A DNA stretch of 64,000 nt from Porphyromonas sp. (lineage in GTDB: Bacteria; Bacteroidota; Bacteroidia; Bacteroidales; Porphyromonadaceae), in assembly GCA_029983505.1 (NCBI GenBank), contig JASBZK010000004.1, positions 11,231 to 75,230 of the forward strand. The letters are read 5' to 3'. The position numbers and the translations under genes are program-made. The first letter of the stretch is position 1. Each line of letters starts with the position of its first letter. Under the pieces are notes generated by a model. It was not told the origin of the DNA. It ran no database searches and saw only the letters and a list, made by a program, of their open reading frames with translations. Positions 1 through 9,965 of the stretch are shown piece after piece.

Positions 1-2939
1 TCACTTACGTCAATAGCAGGTCGCACACCCCTGTGGCCTTCTTGGACGAGACGCACGTCCTTTATGACCAAAATCTCCGCCCCACGACCGATATGGGTAT
101 TTTCCCCTACGGCACTTTTTCTCAGCTCTACAGCCAGTCCGTGGAGGGCGGACGTCCGGAGCTCTTCAGCCCCACGGCCATGAAGATGCCCTCCATCGCT
201 CCCGACGGACGAATCCTCTATACCGACATCAAGGGCTATGAGGACGAGTTTCGGAAGCACCAAGTCTCGCCCATCGCGCGCGACATCTGGCTCTGGACGC
301 CCGGGGGGAAGTACGGCTCCTATAAGAAGCTCACAGACTTCAAGGGCGAAGACCGCAACGCGATCTGGCTCCCCGACGGTAAGAGCTACCTTTTTACGAG
401 CGAGAGGGACGGCACGTTCAACGTCTACCGCGCGTCCATCGACGGCGGTGCGCCTACTCAGCTCACAAGGTTTGACAAGCACCCCGTCCGCTATATGAGC
501 GGAGACCGGGCAGGTAACGTCGCTTTCTCCATGGACGGCAACCTCTACTATATGCCTCTCGGAGGCGAGGCGCGCAAAGTGGACGTGCAAGTCGTCGCCG
601 ACTACACCGAGAACCCAGTCAAGCGCGTGACCCTCACCCGCGGCCTTACGAACGGCGTCATCTCCCCCGACGGTAAGGAGATGATCTTCGTGGTTCACGG
701 CGACGTCTACGCCACTTCCGTCGAGTACGACACCACAAGGCGTATCACCGACACGCCGGGACAGGAGCGCGTCGTCTCCGTCTCCCCCGACGGCCGTAAG
801 ATCGTCTACGACTCCGAGCGCGACGGCAAGTGGAACCTCTACATGGCCGAGATCGTCCGCGAGAAAGACAAGCTCTTCACCTACGCCACAGAGATAAAGG
901 AGACACAGCTCACCGATGACGATGCCCCCTCTCAGCAGCCCCTTATCTCTCCCGACGGCAAGAAAGTGGCTTTCCTCCGCGACCGCACGGGTCTCTTTGT
1001 CCTCGACCTCGAGACTAAAAAGGAGACCGAGGTGATGAATAAAAAGTACCAGTACTCGTACCAGGACGGCGACCAGGACTTCCGGTGGGCGCCCGACTCC
1101 CGATGGCTCCTCTCCAATTACATCGGTATCGGCGGTTGGAATAACCCCGACGTGGCGCTCGTCAGCGTAGAGACCCCGGGCAAGGTTATAGACCTCACAC
1201 AGAGCGGTTACGGTGAGGGTGGCGGCAAGTTTGTGCTCGGCGGAAAAGCCGTCGCCTTTTACTCCGACCGCAACGGCTACCGCAGTCACGGCAGTTGGGG
1301 CAGTGAGGGCGACATCATGCTGATGTTCTTGGACAAGGAAGCTTTTGACCGGTACCGCCGGACGAAGGAGGAACGGGAGCTGGATAAGAGCGAAGACGAA
1401 GACAAAAAAGAGGCCGACACCAAGAAAGACGACAAGAAGTCCAAGGACAAAAAAGACACGAAGTCCAAGGACAAAAAGGACGCAGTCACGCCCCTTAAGT
1501 TCGATCTCGACGGGGCTCGCGAGTACCGCACCGTCAGATTGTCGCGCACTTCCGGATCCTACTCCGACTTCGTGATGGACGATAAGGGCGAGAAACTTTA
1601 CTACATAGCCTACTTCGACGACTCTGCGAACCTCTACGAGTACAATCTCATAGAGAAGAGTACGACGATGCTTATCCCGGAAGTGGGCTTCGGATCGCTC
1701 CAGATCGATAAGGACGGTAAGACGCTCTACTTCTTCGGCAGTGACGGCGCGAAGAAGATAGAGGGTAAGAAAGTGACGCCCATCACCTTCAAAGCCCGCT
1801 CCGAAGAGGGAGACCCGGCTGAGCGCGCCTATATCTTCGACCACGTCGTCTCTCAGGTGGCGGAGAAATTTTACGACCCGTCTCTTCACGGCGTAGACTG
1901 GGCGGGATATGCGCAGTCGTACCGCTCCAAGCTCGGGGATATCTCCAATAACTACGACTTCGCGGAGCTCCTCTCCGAGCTCCTCGGCGAGCTGAATGCC
2001 TCCCACACCGGAGCCCGCTATGGCGGAAGTGATGTCTCCAACCCCACCGGCTCTCTCGGTCTCTTTTACGACGACACCTACAAGGGCGAAGGCGTGAAGA
2101 TCAAAGAAGTGATGCTGACAGGTCCTATGGACAAAGCCGATTCTGCAGCCAAGCCGGGTGCCGTTGTCCTGAAGATAAACGGCGAAACCATCGCCCCGGA
2201 TAAGCCCATCGAGTACTACCTCAACGGTCTCGCCGGAGAGCGTGTCCTCGTCGCGCTCAAGGGCACGGACGGCAAAATCTCCGAAGAGGAAGTCCGCACA
2301 ATCCACATCGGTAGCGAAAGTTCGCTTCTCTACAAGCGTTGGGTCAAACAGCGCCAAGACCTTGTCGAAAAGCAAAGTAAGGGACGCATCGGCTACGTGC
2401 ATATCCAAGGTATGGACAGCCACTCGTACCGTACCATCTTCGCAGACGTACTCGGCAAGTACCGCAATTGCGACGCCATCGTGGTGGACACCCGTTTCAA
2501 TGGCGGCGGCTGGCTACATAATGACGTGGCGCTCCTCTTCAGCGGCAAAGAGTACGCCCGCTTCACCCCGCGCGGTCAGTACATCGGCAGCGAGCCTTTT
2601 ATGCAGTGGTACAAACCCTCTGTGATGCTCGTCTCCGAGGGCAATTACTCCGACGCTTACGGCACCCCGTGGACCTATAAGACGCTGAAAGTCGGTAAGC
2701 TCGTCGGCACTCCCGTGGCGGGTACCATGACGGCCGTGTGGTGGGAGACGCAGGTGGATCCCTCTCTGGTCTTCGGCATCCCGCAGGTGACCGTGGAGGA
2801 TATGCAGGGTAATGCCCTCGAAAATCACCTCCTCGAGCCGGACCTCCTCGTCTATAATACTCCCGAGCAAAATCTCTCCGGTGAGGACGAACAGCTCCGC
2901 ACTGCCGTAGACGAGCTCCTCCGCCAAACATCCAAGTAA
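1..2939 (+). CDS. Tricorn-like S41 family peptidase (5'-partial)
   Basis: Envelope-associated serine protease of the tricorn/S41 type, expected to cut peptides. The frame is open to the left edge (codons run from base 3), so the signal peptide and first propeller blades are missing; the GTG at 33 is not a real start. Counting from 33, residues to about 440 carry PD40/TolB-type propeller blades, seen as recurrent SPDGK motifs. About 445-490 is a linker made almost only of Lys, Asp and Glu. The catalytic part follows: SHTG near 655 (candidate catalytic His), a PDZ-like segment near 690-760, a GGGWLHND loop, and NYSDA near 870 (candidate nucleophile Ser by analogy with tricorn). The catalytic residue assignment is inference; the family call is firm. 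Array 1 lies 28 nt after the stop. Confidence 0.9.
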   Translation, partial: TYVNSRSHTPVAFLDETHVLYDQNLRPTTDMGIFPYGTFSQLYSQSVEGGRPELFSPTAMKMPSIAPDGRILYTDIKGYEDEFRKHQVSPIARDIWLWTPGGKYGSYKKLTDFKGEDRNAIWLPDGKSYLFTSERDGTFNVYRASIDGGAPTQLTRFDKHPVRYMSGDRAGNVAFSMDGNLYYMPLGGEARKVDVQVVADYTENPVKRVTLTRGLTNGVISPDGKEMIFVVHGDVYATSVEYDTTRRITDTPGQERVVSVSPDGRKIVYDSERDGKWNLYMAEIVREKDKLFTYATEIKETQLTDDDAPSQQPLISPDGKKVAFLRDRTGLFVLDLETKKETEVMNKKYQYSYQDGDQDFRWAPDSRWLLSNYIGIGGWNNPDVALVSVETPGKVIDLTQSGYGEGGGKFVLGGKAVAFYSDRNGYRSHGSWGSEGDIMLMFLDKEAFDRYRRTKEERELDKSEDEDKKEADTKKDDKKSKDKKDTKSKDKKDAVTPLKFDLDGAREYRTVRLSRTSGSYSDFVMDDKGEKLYYIAYFDDSANLYEYNLIEKSTTMLIPEVGFGSLQIDKDGKTLYFFGSDGAKKIEGKKVTPITFKARSEEGDPAERAYIFDHVVSQVAEKFYDPSLHGVDWAGYAQSYRSKLGDISNNYDFAELLSELLGELNASHTGARYGGSDVSNPTGSLGLFYDDTYKGEGVKIKEVMLTGPMDKADSAAKPGAVVLKINGETIAPDKPIEYYLNGLAGERVLVALKGTDGKISEEEVRTIHIGSESSLLYKRWVKQRQDLVEKQSKGRIGYVHIQGMDSHSYRTIFADVLGKYRNCDAIVVDTRFNGGGWLHNDVALLFSGKEYARFTPRGQYIGSEPFMQWYKPSVMLVSEGNYSDAYGTPWTYKTLKVGKLVGTPVAGTMTAVWWETQVDPSLVFGIPQVTVEDMQGNALENHLLEPDLLVYNTPEQNLSGEDEQLRTAVDELLRQTSK

Positions 2940-2967
2940 AGCGGCGTCCATTCACTTCCCAAATTTT

Positions 2968-3046
2968 GGTCTGACCGAGAAGTTTCCCTATGTCCGTACC
3001 ATTTCCCTTTCCCGGTACGTCATAGAAAAACTTCTCGGTACGTACC
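2968..3046. repeat. Four-core 23-nt intergenic array 1
   Basis: Cores begin at 2968, 2991, 3014 and 3037; the last is the perfect palindrome GGTACGTACC. Spacers 1 and 3 are complementary, so the whole element can fold into one long hairpin (core 1 with 4, core 2 with 3) closed by spacer 2. It lies 28 nt behind the S41 protease stop. Confidence 0.85.
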
Positions 3047-3067
3047 AAATCATCCCCTTCTCTTAAG

Positions 3068-4171
3068 ATGAAGATAGAAGACCTACTGAGACACCTGGAG
3101 GGCGCGTTCCCGCTCTCCCTCCAGGACTCTTTCGACCACTCGGGGCTCCAAGTGGGAGACGTGCGCCGGGAACTCACCGGCATACTCCTCGGCGTGGACG
3201 TGACGGAGGATTTGCTCCGGGAGGCTGTCCAACGAGGCGCCAACCTCGTCGTGACGCACCACCCCCTCCTCTTTCACCCCCTTAAGGGCATCACCCCGCG
3301 CACCTACGTGGAGCGTTGCACGGCTTTTGCCGTTAAGCACGACCTCGTCCTCTATGCCGTCCACACCAACCTCGACAACGCCCCCCGCGGCTTGAACCGC
3401 TATTGGGCGGAAAAGGCGGGACTCCTACCCGGGACGCTTCGGGCGATACGTCCGATTTCCGGGTACCACTACAAGCTCCAAGTCTTTGTCCCCACGGCCT
3501 ACGCCGGAAAGGTGCGTGAGGCGCTTCGCCAGGCGGGAGCGGGACGGCAAGGAGACTACGAAGGGTGCTCCTTCTCGGCTGACGGGGTAGGGCGCTTTGC
3601 GGCACTTCCGGGTGCCAATCCTTTCGTGGGTCAAGTGGGTGAGTGGCACGAAGAGGCCGAGGAGATGGTCAGTGTCCTCCTCCCTAAGCACCTCCTATCC
3701 TCCGCGCTCGGTGCCGTGCGCCGTGTCCATCCCTACGAGGAGCCGGCTTTTGAGGTCATTCCCGTCCTCCACGACGATCCCGCCACCGGGGCGGGCATCA
3801 TCGGGGAGCTTCGGGAGGCGGTGCCTCTGGAGACGTTCCTAAAAGGGCTGAAGTCCTGGCAGACGACTTCCCCCATCGCCCTAAGCCCCGTCTTGCACGA
3901 CGAGGTCAAGCGCATCGCTTACTGCGGTGGTGCGGGGGCTTTTCTCCTCGAAGATGCCGCCCGCCTGGGTGCAGACCTTTTCATCACCGGAGAGGCGAAG
4001 TACAACGACTTCCACGACGCCCGCGACCTCACGACACTCGCAGTGATGGGGCATTTCGAGACCGAGTGGTTCGCCACGGAAGTACTGGCAGAGGTATTGT
4101 CCGAGAAAAAAGGTAACTTTGCAGTTCATAAGGCTTTAGAACTTATGAACCCCGTCCGTTACTACATTTAA
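3068..4171 (+). CDS. Nif3-like dinuclear metal center hexameric protein
   Basis: Member of the Nif3/YbgI/YqfO family (often labelled GTP cyclohydrolase I type 2), a toroidal hexamer with a two-metal site whose cellular role is not settled. Metal-site motifs are visible: VVTHHPLLFHP near residue 60, HTNLDNA near 97, and the C-terminal GEAKYNDFHDA. At 367 aa it is the long, YqfO-like form, with an inserted PII/CutA-like middle domain between about 130 and 230 that contains VHPYEEPAFEV. ATG 3068 follows array 1 by 21 nt. The next gene starts 9 nt after its stop; the pairing of this family with a C4 zinc-ribbon coiled-coil protein is common, so the two are probably one transcript. Confidence 0.92.
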   Translation: MKIEDLLRHLEGAFPLSLQDSFDHSGLQVGDVRRELTGILLGVDVTEDLLREAVQRGANLVVTHHPLLFHPLKGITPRTYVERCTAFAVKHDLVLYAVHTNLDNAPRGLNRYWAEKAGLLPGTLRAIRPISGYHYKLQVFVPTAYAGKVREALRQAGAGRQGDYEGCSFSADGVGRFAALPGANPFVGQVGEWHEEAEEMVSVLLPKHLLSSALGAVRRVHPYEEPAFEVIPVLHDDPATGAGIIGELREAVPLETFLKGLKSWQTTSPIALSPVLHDEVKRIAYCGGAGAFLLEDAARLGADLFITGEAKYNDFHDARDLTTLAVMGHFETEWFATEVLAEVLSEKKGNFAVHKALELMNPVRYYI

Positions 4172-4180
4172 TGACAGAAT

Positions 4181-4960
4181 ATGGCTAAGAATAAGGTCGA
4201 AGAAACACCCAAAGAGATTTCTGTGGAAGAGAAACTTGTGGCTCTGTATCAGCTGCAAATGGTCTCCTCCGAGATTGACCGCATACGCATCCTCCGCGGT
4301 GAGCTCCCCGTGGAAGTGAAAGAACTCGAGGACGAACTCGAAGGCAAGCATACCCGAGTCTCCAAGTTTGAGGCAGAGAAAGTCCGCATCGCCGAGCAGG
4401 CCAAAGAAAACGAGTCCAAGATCCGTATCTCCAAGGCCTCCATCGAGAAGTATAACGACCAGCTCAACGGTATCCGCAATAACCGCGAGTACGACCTCCT
4501 CTCCAAGGAGATCGAGTTTCAGAATCTCGAAGTGGAAGGCTTCGAGAAAAACATCCGTCTCGGCAAAGAGCGTGATGCCTTCATTGACGAAGAGCTCTCG
4601 GCACTGAACGCCGACATCGAAAGCCGCGGGAAAGACCTCGAACAGAAGAAGGGTGAGCTTGATGCCATCATCGCAGAGACCCGTCAGAAGGAGGAAGAGC
4701 TCCTGATGAAAGCCAAGAAGCTCGAAGAGAAGATCGATGAGCGTCTCCTCAAAGCCTTCAAGCGGACGAGAAAAAATTCCCACAACGGGCTCTCCGTCGT
4801 CTCCATAGACCGTGAAGCCTGCATGGGCTGCTTCAATAAGATACCGCCCCAGAGGATCCTCGACGTGAAGGCACACAAGAAGATCATCGCGTGCGAATAC
4901 TGTGGCCGCGTCCTCGTAGACCCCGAGCTTGCGGAAGAAGCCTCTAAGGCGATGGAATAA
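4181..4960 (+). CDS. Coiled-coil protein with C4 zinc ribbon
   Basis: Cytoplasmic 259-aa protein of the zf-RING_7/CdsZ-like family. Residues about 20-190 are a long heptad-rich Lys/Glu coiled coil. The C-terminus has a zinc ribbon formed by CMGC near 210 and CEYC near 236, followed by GRVLVDP. Family members elsewhere have been linked to nucleic-acid or envelope functions, but nothing here decides the role. It follows the Nif3-like gene by 9 nt and is followed 6 nt later by array 2, whose last two cores form a hairpin that probably ends this transcript. Confidence 0.9.
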   Translation: MAKNKVEETPKEISVEEKLVALYQLQMVSSEIDRIRILRGELPVEVKELEDELEGKHTRVSKFEAEKVRIAEQAKENESKIRISKASIEKYNDQLNGIRNNREYDLLSKEIEFQNLEVEGFEKNIRLGKERDAFIDEELSALNADIESRGKDLEQKKGELDAIIAETRQKEEELLMKAKKLEEKIDERLLKAFKRTRKNSHNGLSVVSIDREACMGCFNKIPPQRILDVKAHKKIIACEYCGRVLVDPELAEEASKAME

Positions 4961-4965
4961 ATCTT

Positions 4966-5043
4966 GGTACGACCGGGAAGATTTTTTTGGTCTGTACCGT
5001 TTCCCCATTTTGGCCCGTGTCTCGTCTCCTCGAGATACGGGTC
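4966..5043. repeat. Four-core 23-nt intergenic array 2
   Basis: Cores begin at 4966, 4989 (exact GGTCTGTACC), 5012 and 5034. Cores 3 and 4 with their flanks form a hairpin at 5007-5049 with an 18-bp arm (left 5007-5024, right 5031-5049), ending in a weak A/T tail; a likely transcript end for the zinc-ribbon gene. Confidence 0.85.
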
Positions 5044-5078
5044 AAAAATTAGTCCTTCCTTCTCCCCCTAAAAAGAGG

Positions 5079-5086
5079 TATCTTTG
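5079..5086 (+). promoter_or_regulatory. Bacteroidota -7 element (TATCTTTG)
   Basis: TATCTTTG matches the TAnnTTTG consensus. No clear TTTG element lies at the usual distance. Transcription from it would start near 5092, which makes the ATG at 5095 unlikely and favours the ATG at 5122 for the hexosaminidase gene. Confidence 0.6.
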
Positions 5087-5121
5087 ACTTCGTTGTGTAT
5101 GCCCGTTTATGCCGTCATAGT

Positions 5122-7074
5122 ATGAGAAATATCCTTGCAGTAGTCTGCGCTTCACTTTTGGGCGCGGGTACGTTATGCGCCCAAGTCCCGTCCCTCCTGC
5201 CCCGTCCTCTTCACTTTACGGCTGAGGAGGGAGGCGGAGCCTTTGTCCGCGAAAGGGGTGAGCCCATCGTCTTCGCCGCCGACTCCCTTCTGCCGGAAGC
5301 GGAGGCTCTGAGGAGCGTTTTGGGCGAAGACCACCCGGTACGGAAAGGGACATCGGGGCGGATTCGCCTTGTTATAGACAAAGAGCTGCCTTTCTCCCAA
5401 AGCCCCGAAGCGTACCGCATCGAGGTCACGCCTGACGGCCTGACCATCAAAGCGCCCACCCGCCACGGCCTTTATAACGCCACACGTACCGTCTACCAGC
5501 TCACTGCAGACAGTGACGACCTGCCCCTATGTACGATAGATGATGCGCCCGCCTTTGCGTGGCGCGGCTATATGGTGGACGTGGGGCGCAACTACCAGAG
5601 TATGGAGATGCTCAAAGAGCAGATCGACGTGATGGCGGATTTGAAGCTGAACGTCTTCCATTTCCATCTCACGGAGAACGTCGCTTGGCGGCTCGCAATC
5701 AAGAAATACCCGCAGCTCACCGAGCAGAAAAATATGACCCGTGACCAAGGTCTCTTTTACTCTGAGCGGGAGATTAGGGAGCTTATGGCGTACTGCGAAG
5801 CACGGCACATCCTTTTCCTCCCCGAGATCGATATGCCGGGACACTCGGAAGCCTTCAAGAGGGCGATGGGCTTCGATATGCAGAGCGAAGAGGGGCTTAA
5901 GGCAGTTCTCGAAATCCTTCGGGAAGTCCTCGACACGTACGACTTCAAGTATTTCCACATCGGTGCGGACGAAGTAAAGATCGTGAACGAGGCCTTCGTC
6001 CCCACCGTCACGGACTACCTCGAGCGCCGCGGTGTGACCGTCCTCGGCTGGCAGCCCGGCGGGAACTACGGTCCCTCTGTGTGGCGGCAGCTCTGGAGTG
6101 AGGGGGGCAAAAAGAGCGACAGCCTGCACTCTGTCCGCCTCGACTCCCGTAACCTCTACATCAACCACATGGATCCCCTCGAGACCGTTCCCTCGATCTA
6201 TAACGCCAGGATTCTTGATGTCGACAAAGGCTCGGACCTCGACCGCGGCGCCATCCTCTGTCTGTGGAACGACCGCCGTCTCCGCCGTGGGGAAGACAAC
6301 CTCACCCACAATGCCGTCTACCCCGCGATGATGGCTTTTGCCGAAAGGACTTGGAGAGGGGGCGGCAAAGTGGGCCATTATGTCGGGATTGATGCCGGAA
6401 CCGGGACTCTGGAGGCGTTTCGGGAGTTTGAGGACAGGATGTTTGACGTGAGGAACGCTTTCTTCTCGGAGCTTCCTTTCCCCTACGTCCGTCAGGCGGA
6501 CATCCGGTGGTCGGTTTTCGGACCTTACCCCAACGGGGGCGACGTCACTAAAGCTTTCGACATCGAAAAGGCCTCCCTTTCGGAACTTCTCAAGATGAAA
6601 CCCGATACCACGTTCCTCGGCGGTACCGTCATATACCGGCACTTCTGGTCGCCCACGATCAAAGGACACTACGTAGACGTGGCGCCCAACAGCACCTTTT
6701 ACGCCCTCCGCACCATCGAGAGCGAAGAAGAGCGGGACGCGTACTTCTGGATCTCTTTCTACCACTACTCCACAAGTCAGCAGACCCCTACGCCCGCGGA
6801 CGGCGCTTGGAACTTCACGAGTGGGGCGGTTTGGGTGAATGGCACCCTTCTCCCCGCTCCCCACTGGCTCCACTCGGGTCAGCCCGGGAACCTCGAAGTA
6901 CCCCTTGAGGACGAGAACTATCAGATCCGCCGCCCCTGCAGGGTACACCTCCAAAAAGGTACGAATACGATCCTCGTGAAGTCGCCCATCGGATCCTTTT
7001 CCGGTCCCGCGTGGTACATACCGATGAAGTGGATGTTTACTTTCGTGGAAGCGCCGGACGAGTATCTCTACTGA
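5122..7074 (+). CDS. Family 20 beta-N-acetylhexosaminidase
   Basis: Secreted or periplasmic exo-hydrolase releasing terminal GlcNAc/GalNAc from glycans. ATG 5122 is chosen over 5095 because it begins a clean signal peptide (MRNILAVVCASLLGAGTLCAQ) and lies downstream of the promoter element at 5079. An N-terminal GH20b-like domain (about 25-140) precedes the TIM barrel. The paired catalytic residues appear in HIGADEV near 279-285, where Asp orients the acetamido group and Glu is the acid/base. The WRGYMVDVGRNY and HFHLTEN segments are typical of the family. The C-terminal 200 aa form a beta-rich accessory region. It may act with the sulfatase at 29.4 kb and the NamZ-type enzyme at 53.7 kb on mucin or wall glycans; that link is inference. 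Confidence 0.92.
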   Translation: MRNILAVVCASLLGAGTLCAQVPSLLPRPLHFTAEEGGGAFVRERGEPIVFAADSLLPEAEALRSVLGEDHPVRKGTSGRIRLVIDKELPFSQSPEAYRIEVTPDGLTIKAPTRHGLYNATRTVYQLTADSDDLPLCTIDDAPAFAWRGYMVDVGRNYQSMEMLKEQIDVMADLKLNVFHFHLTENVAWRLAIKKYPQLTEQKNMTRDQGLFYSEREIRELMAYCEARHILFLPEIDMPGHSEAFKRAMGFDMQSEEGLKAVLEILREVLDTYDFKYFHIGADEVKIVNEAFVPTVTDYLERRGVTVLGWQPGGNYGPSVWRQLWSEGGKKSDSLHSVRLDSRNLYINHMDPLETVPSIYNARILDVDKGSDLDRGAILCLWNDRRLRRGEDNLTHNAVYPAMMAFAERTWRGGGKVGHYVGIDAGTGTLEAFREFEDRMFDVRNAFFSELPFPYVRQADIRWSVFGPYPNGGDVTKAFDIEKASLSELLKMKPDTTFLGGTVIYRHFWSPTIKGHYVDVAPNSTFYALRTIESEEERDAYFWISFYHYSTSQQTPTPADGAWNFTSGAVWVNGTLLPAPHWLHSGQPGNLEVPLEDENYQIRRPCRVHLQKGTNTILVKSPIGSFSGPAWYIPMKWMFTFVEAPDEYLY

Positions 7075-7101
7075 TTTGCCCCTTGACGGTGAAGGTGACG
7101 G

Positions 7102-7180
7102 GGTACGTACCGGGAAACTTTTTTTGCACGTACCGGGGCGTGAACGAGACACGTACCGGGGAGAAATTTTCGGACAGACC
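7102..7180. repeat. Four-core 23-nt intergenic array 3
   Basis: Cores begin at 7102 (exact GGTACGTACC), 7125 (TGCACGTACC), 7148 (GACACGTACC) and 7171 (CGGACAGACC), a perfect 23-nt pitch. It lies 27 nt after the hexosaminidase stop and 45 nt before the metalloprotease start. Confidence 0.85.
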
Positions 7181-7224
7181 AAGATTTTTCTTGAACATAA
7201 GTAACTCATAATAGACATTTCGAT

Positions 7225-9873
7225 ATGATGAAGACCTCTTTGCGGATACTGCTTTTGGCGGGCGCCCTCAGCCTCTCCACGTTCGGAGAAGTATCGGCGC
7301 AGACCGCCCTCTCCAAAAGCGATACCACTGAGACAGCCAAAAAGAAACCTTTCTGCGACTGGTTCAAAAGCAAGCGGCAGAAGGCCAAGGAAGATGCCGA
7401 GAAGGGCAAGAAACCCTCACTCTCCGAGGACGAAAAGAAGTACCAAGACCTCATCAGTGAGGCCAAGGTCGACAGCGGTCTTTTTATCACTTACGTCAAG
7501 AAGGACAAACTCTACTTCGAGATCCCCGACTCCGTCCTCTCCAAGCCCCTCCTTATCTCCAACCGCGTCTCCCGTACGACGAACTCCGAGAGCATCGTCG
7601 CAGGGCAGATGGTCACCGACCCTTTCCTCGTCAAGATGACCAAAAGGGGCGACAAGATCCTCGTCCACCTCGTGCAGACAGCGTCGTATGTGGACGATGG
7701 GGATCCCATCACGCCCTCTTTCGAGAAGAATTTCGGCGACCCCATAATGACCTCTTTCGACATCGAAGCGAAGACGCCCTCTTCCTCTGTCGTGGACGTG
7801 ACCCGCTTTTTCACGGGCGGCGAGGAGCTGCTCTCCCCCACGGGCGACAACCCCTTTGCCAAGTCTCCCGGCAGTCCCGTGAGCGGTGGGTCTTTCATCG
7901 AAGACGTAAAGAGTTTCCCCAAGAACGTGGAGGTCAAAAGTGTGCTCTCGTTCCGTAAGGGCGACGAGGCTTCCACGATGGAAGCACACCGCTCCGTAGT
8001 GCTTCTGCCGGACACCCCGATGCGACCCCGCTTGCAGGATAATCGCGTAGGGTACTTTTCTTCGAGCCGGTACCGCTACTCCACGGCTATCGATAAGGTG
8101 GACTACTTCCAGATCATACACCGCTGGAACCTCCAACCATCCGACTCCGCCGCCTACTTCCGTGGAGAGCTTGTGGAACCCAAGGTTCCCATCGTCTTCT
8201 ACGTCGATACCGTGTTCCCCAAGAAATGGTTCGACTCCGTCCTCGCGGGCGTACTCGACTGGAACAAAGCTTTCGAGAAAGCCGGCTTCAAGAATGCGGT
8301 CATCGCCAAGCCCTATCCCTCTAAGGCGGAAATGCCGGACTTCGACCCCGACGACCTCCGATTCTCGTGCATCAAGTACGCCACGACCCCTATCAAAAAC
8401 GCGATGGGACCCAGCTACATCGACCCCAGAAGCGGGGAGATCCTCTGCGCAGACGTAATATGGTACCATAACGTCGTATCGCTTCTCCACAACTGGCGCT
8501 TTACCCAAACCGGTGCCGTAGACCCAAGGGTGCGCACCACCGTCTTCCCGGACTCGGTGATGGCGGAGTCGATGCGCTACGTCGCCGCACACGAGATCGG
8601 TCACACGCTCGGGCTGATGCACAATATGGGCGCCAGCTTCGCCTACACGATCGATAACCTCCGTGATCCGGCGTTCACTCAGACGTACGGCACCACGCCC
8701 TCCATTATGGACTACGCGCGGAATAACTTCGTAGCTCAGCCCGGTGACTATGAGAGAGGCGTGCGGCTCACACCCCCACTCCTCGGCGTCTATGATGCCT
8801 ATGCCATTGACTGGGGGTACCGTCTCTTCCCCGGCGTCAGTACCGTGGAAGGAGAGAAGAAGTACCTGGACAAAATGATTGCTGCAAAGGCAGACGACCC
8901 GATGTACTGGTTCGGAGCTCAGCAGGCCAACACTCTGGATCCCACAGACCAGACAGAGGACCTCAGTAACGACCAGATTAAGGCCGGCGACCTCGCCATC
9001 AAAAACCTCAAGCTCGTGATGTCCCGGTATGAAGAGTGGCTCCGTAAGCCCGGAGACACCACGGACGACCTGTATGAGGCGTACAACGAGATCAGGGTGC
9101 AGTTCCTCCGCCACCTCAACCACGTCATCCCTTACGTAGGGGGACGCGTCTATTTCGAAAACCGCCAAGGCGACGGTAAGATGCCGCTCACGTACATCTC
9201 CAAAGCCAAGCAAAAAGAGGCGCTCAAGTGGGTGGCAGACAAGACCTATGACGCCTTCACGTGGATCTACACTCCGGAGAATAACCAGAAGTATGACGCT
9301 TCCGGCAACGGATTTCAAGCGGTGAGCAATAAGTCACTACCCGGGATGGTTACTGCCGACCTCATCGAGCCCTCACGCCTCTTGGGCATCATCGACGGTT
9401 ACAACGCCGTCAAGGGTACCGGCTACGCGCTGTCCGAATATCTCGATGACTATGCACGGGCTTTCTTCCGTAACAGTTACGCGGGGCGGAAACTCGACTA
9501 TGCGTCGATGTTCATAGAGGACTCGGCTCTCAGTGCACTTGTGGCACTCGGCTATGCCGACAGTCAGAAGGGAGGTGCTCTCCGCGCCGGTCTTGCCGAA
9601 GCGTACAGGGCTTACGATGACGCGCTCAGCGAACACGCCTGTATGCACGACCATTTTGTGGGGGCAAATGAAGAGACCCCGGTCTCTTTCTTCCGCGCCA
9701 ATATGATTCTTGATCAGCCTATGCGCTTCCAGTATGTCCCCCTCGTGAAGCAGACAGTGGACGAAATCCGTAAGCTCTACAGAAGCCGCGCTGCCTCCAC
9801 TACCGACGCCCACGCCAAGGCTTACTACAAAAACTGGGAGTACACCCTCTCCAAGCTCATAGACGTCAAGTAA
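7225..9873 (+). CDS. Zinc-dependent metalloprotease, DUF5117/DUF5118 type
   Basis: Large secreted zinc protease (882 aa) of a family common in Bacteroidota. The signal peptide is MMKTSLRILLLAGALSLSTF, followed by a Lys-rich segment. The zinc site is HEIGHTLGLMH at about 456-466 (HExxHxxGxxH, metzincin-like), with the downstream SIMDYAR turn of the Met-turn kind near 493. The DUF5117-like domain precedes it (about 90-260) and the family C-terminal domain follows. Residue order and length fit a complete protein. It stands alone between array 3 and array 4. Role in extracellular protein degradation is inferred. Confidence 0.92.
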   Translation: MMKTSLRILLLAGALSLSTFGEVSAQTALSKSDTTETAKKKPFCDWFKSKRQKAKEDAEKGKKPSLSEDEKKYQDLISEAKVDSGLFITYVKKDKLYFEIPDSVLSKPLLISNRVSRTTNSESIVAGQMVTDPFLVKMTKRGDKILVHLVQTASYVDDGDPITPSFEKNFGDPIMTSFDIEAKTPSSSVVDVTRFFTGGEELLSPTGDNPFAKSPGSPVSGGSFIEDVKSFPKNVEVKSVLSFRKGDEASTMEAHRSVVLLPDTPMRPRLQDNRVGYFSSSRYRYSTAIDKVDYFQIIHRWNLQPSDSAAYFRGELVEPKVPIVFYVDTVFPKKWFDSVLAGVLDWNKAFEKAGFKNAVIAKPYPSKAEMPDFDPDDLRFSCIKYATTPIKNAMGPSYIDPRSGEILCADVIWYHNVVSLLHNWRFTQTGAVDPRVRTTVFPDSVMAESMRYVAAHEIGHTLGLMHNMGASFAYTIDNLRDPAFTQTYGTTPSIMDYARNNFVAQPGDYERGVRLTPPLLGVYDAYAIDWGYRLFPGVSTVEGEKKYLDKMIAAKADDPMYWFGAQQANTLDPTDQTEDLSNDQIKAGDLAIKNLKLVMSRYEEWLRKPGDTTDDLYEAYNEIRVQFLRHLNHVIPYVGGRVYFENRQGDGKMPLTYISKAKQKEALKWVADKTYDAFTWIYTPENNQKYDASGNGFQAVSNKSLPGMVTADLIEPSRLLGIIDGYNAVKGTGYALSEYLDDYARAFFRNSYAGRKLDYASMFIEDSALSALVALGYADSQKGGALRAGLAEAYRAYDDALSEHACMHDHFVGANEETPVSFFRANMILDQPMRFQYVPLVKQTVDEIRKLYRSRAASTTDAHAKAYYKNWEYTLSKLIDVK

Positions 9874-9886
9874 ACCCGCCTTTTGG

Positions 9887-9965
9887 GGTACGTACCGAGA
9901 AAAGTTTTTTGGCCGTACCGAGGCAAAAACTTCGGTCTGTGTCTCGCGATGACGAGATACAGACC
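9887..9965. repeat. Four-core 23-nt intergenic array 4
   Basis: Cores begin at 9887 (exact GGTACGTACC), 9910, 9934 and 9956. Cores 3 and 4 pair to form the hairpin listed as a terminator at 9925-9975. The array sits between two convergent genes and could end both transcripts. Confidence 0.85.

Noticed and set aside
5527..7218. 563-aa minus-strand frame opposite the hexosaminidase
   Set aside because: Antisense shadow; the GH20 protein with its HIGADEV motif is clearly the real gene.
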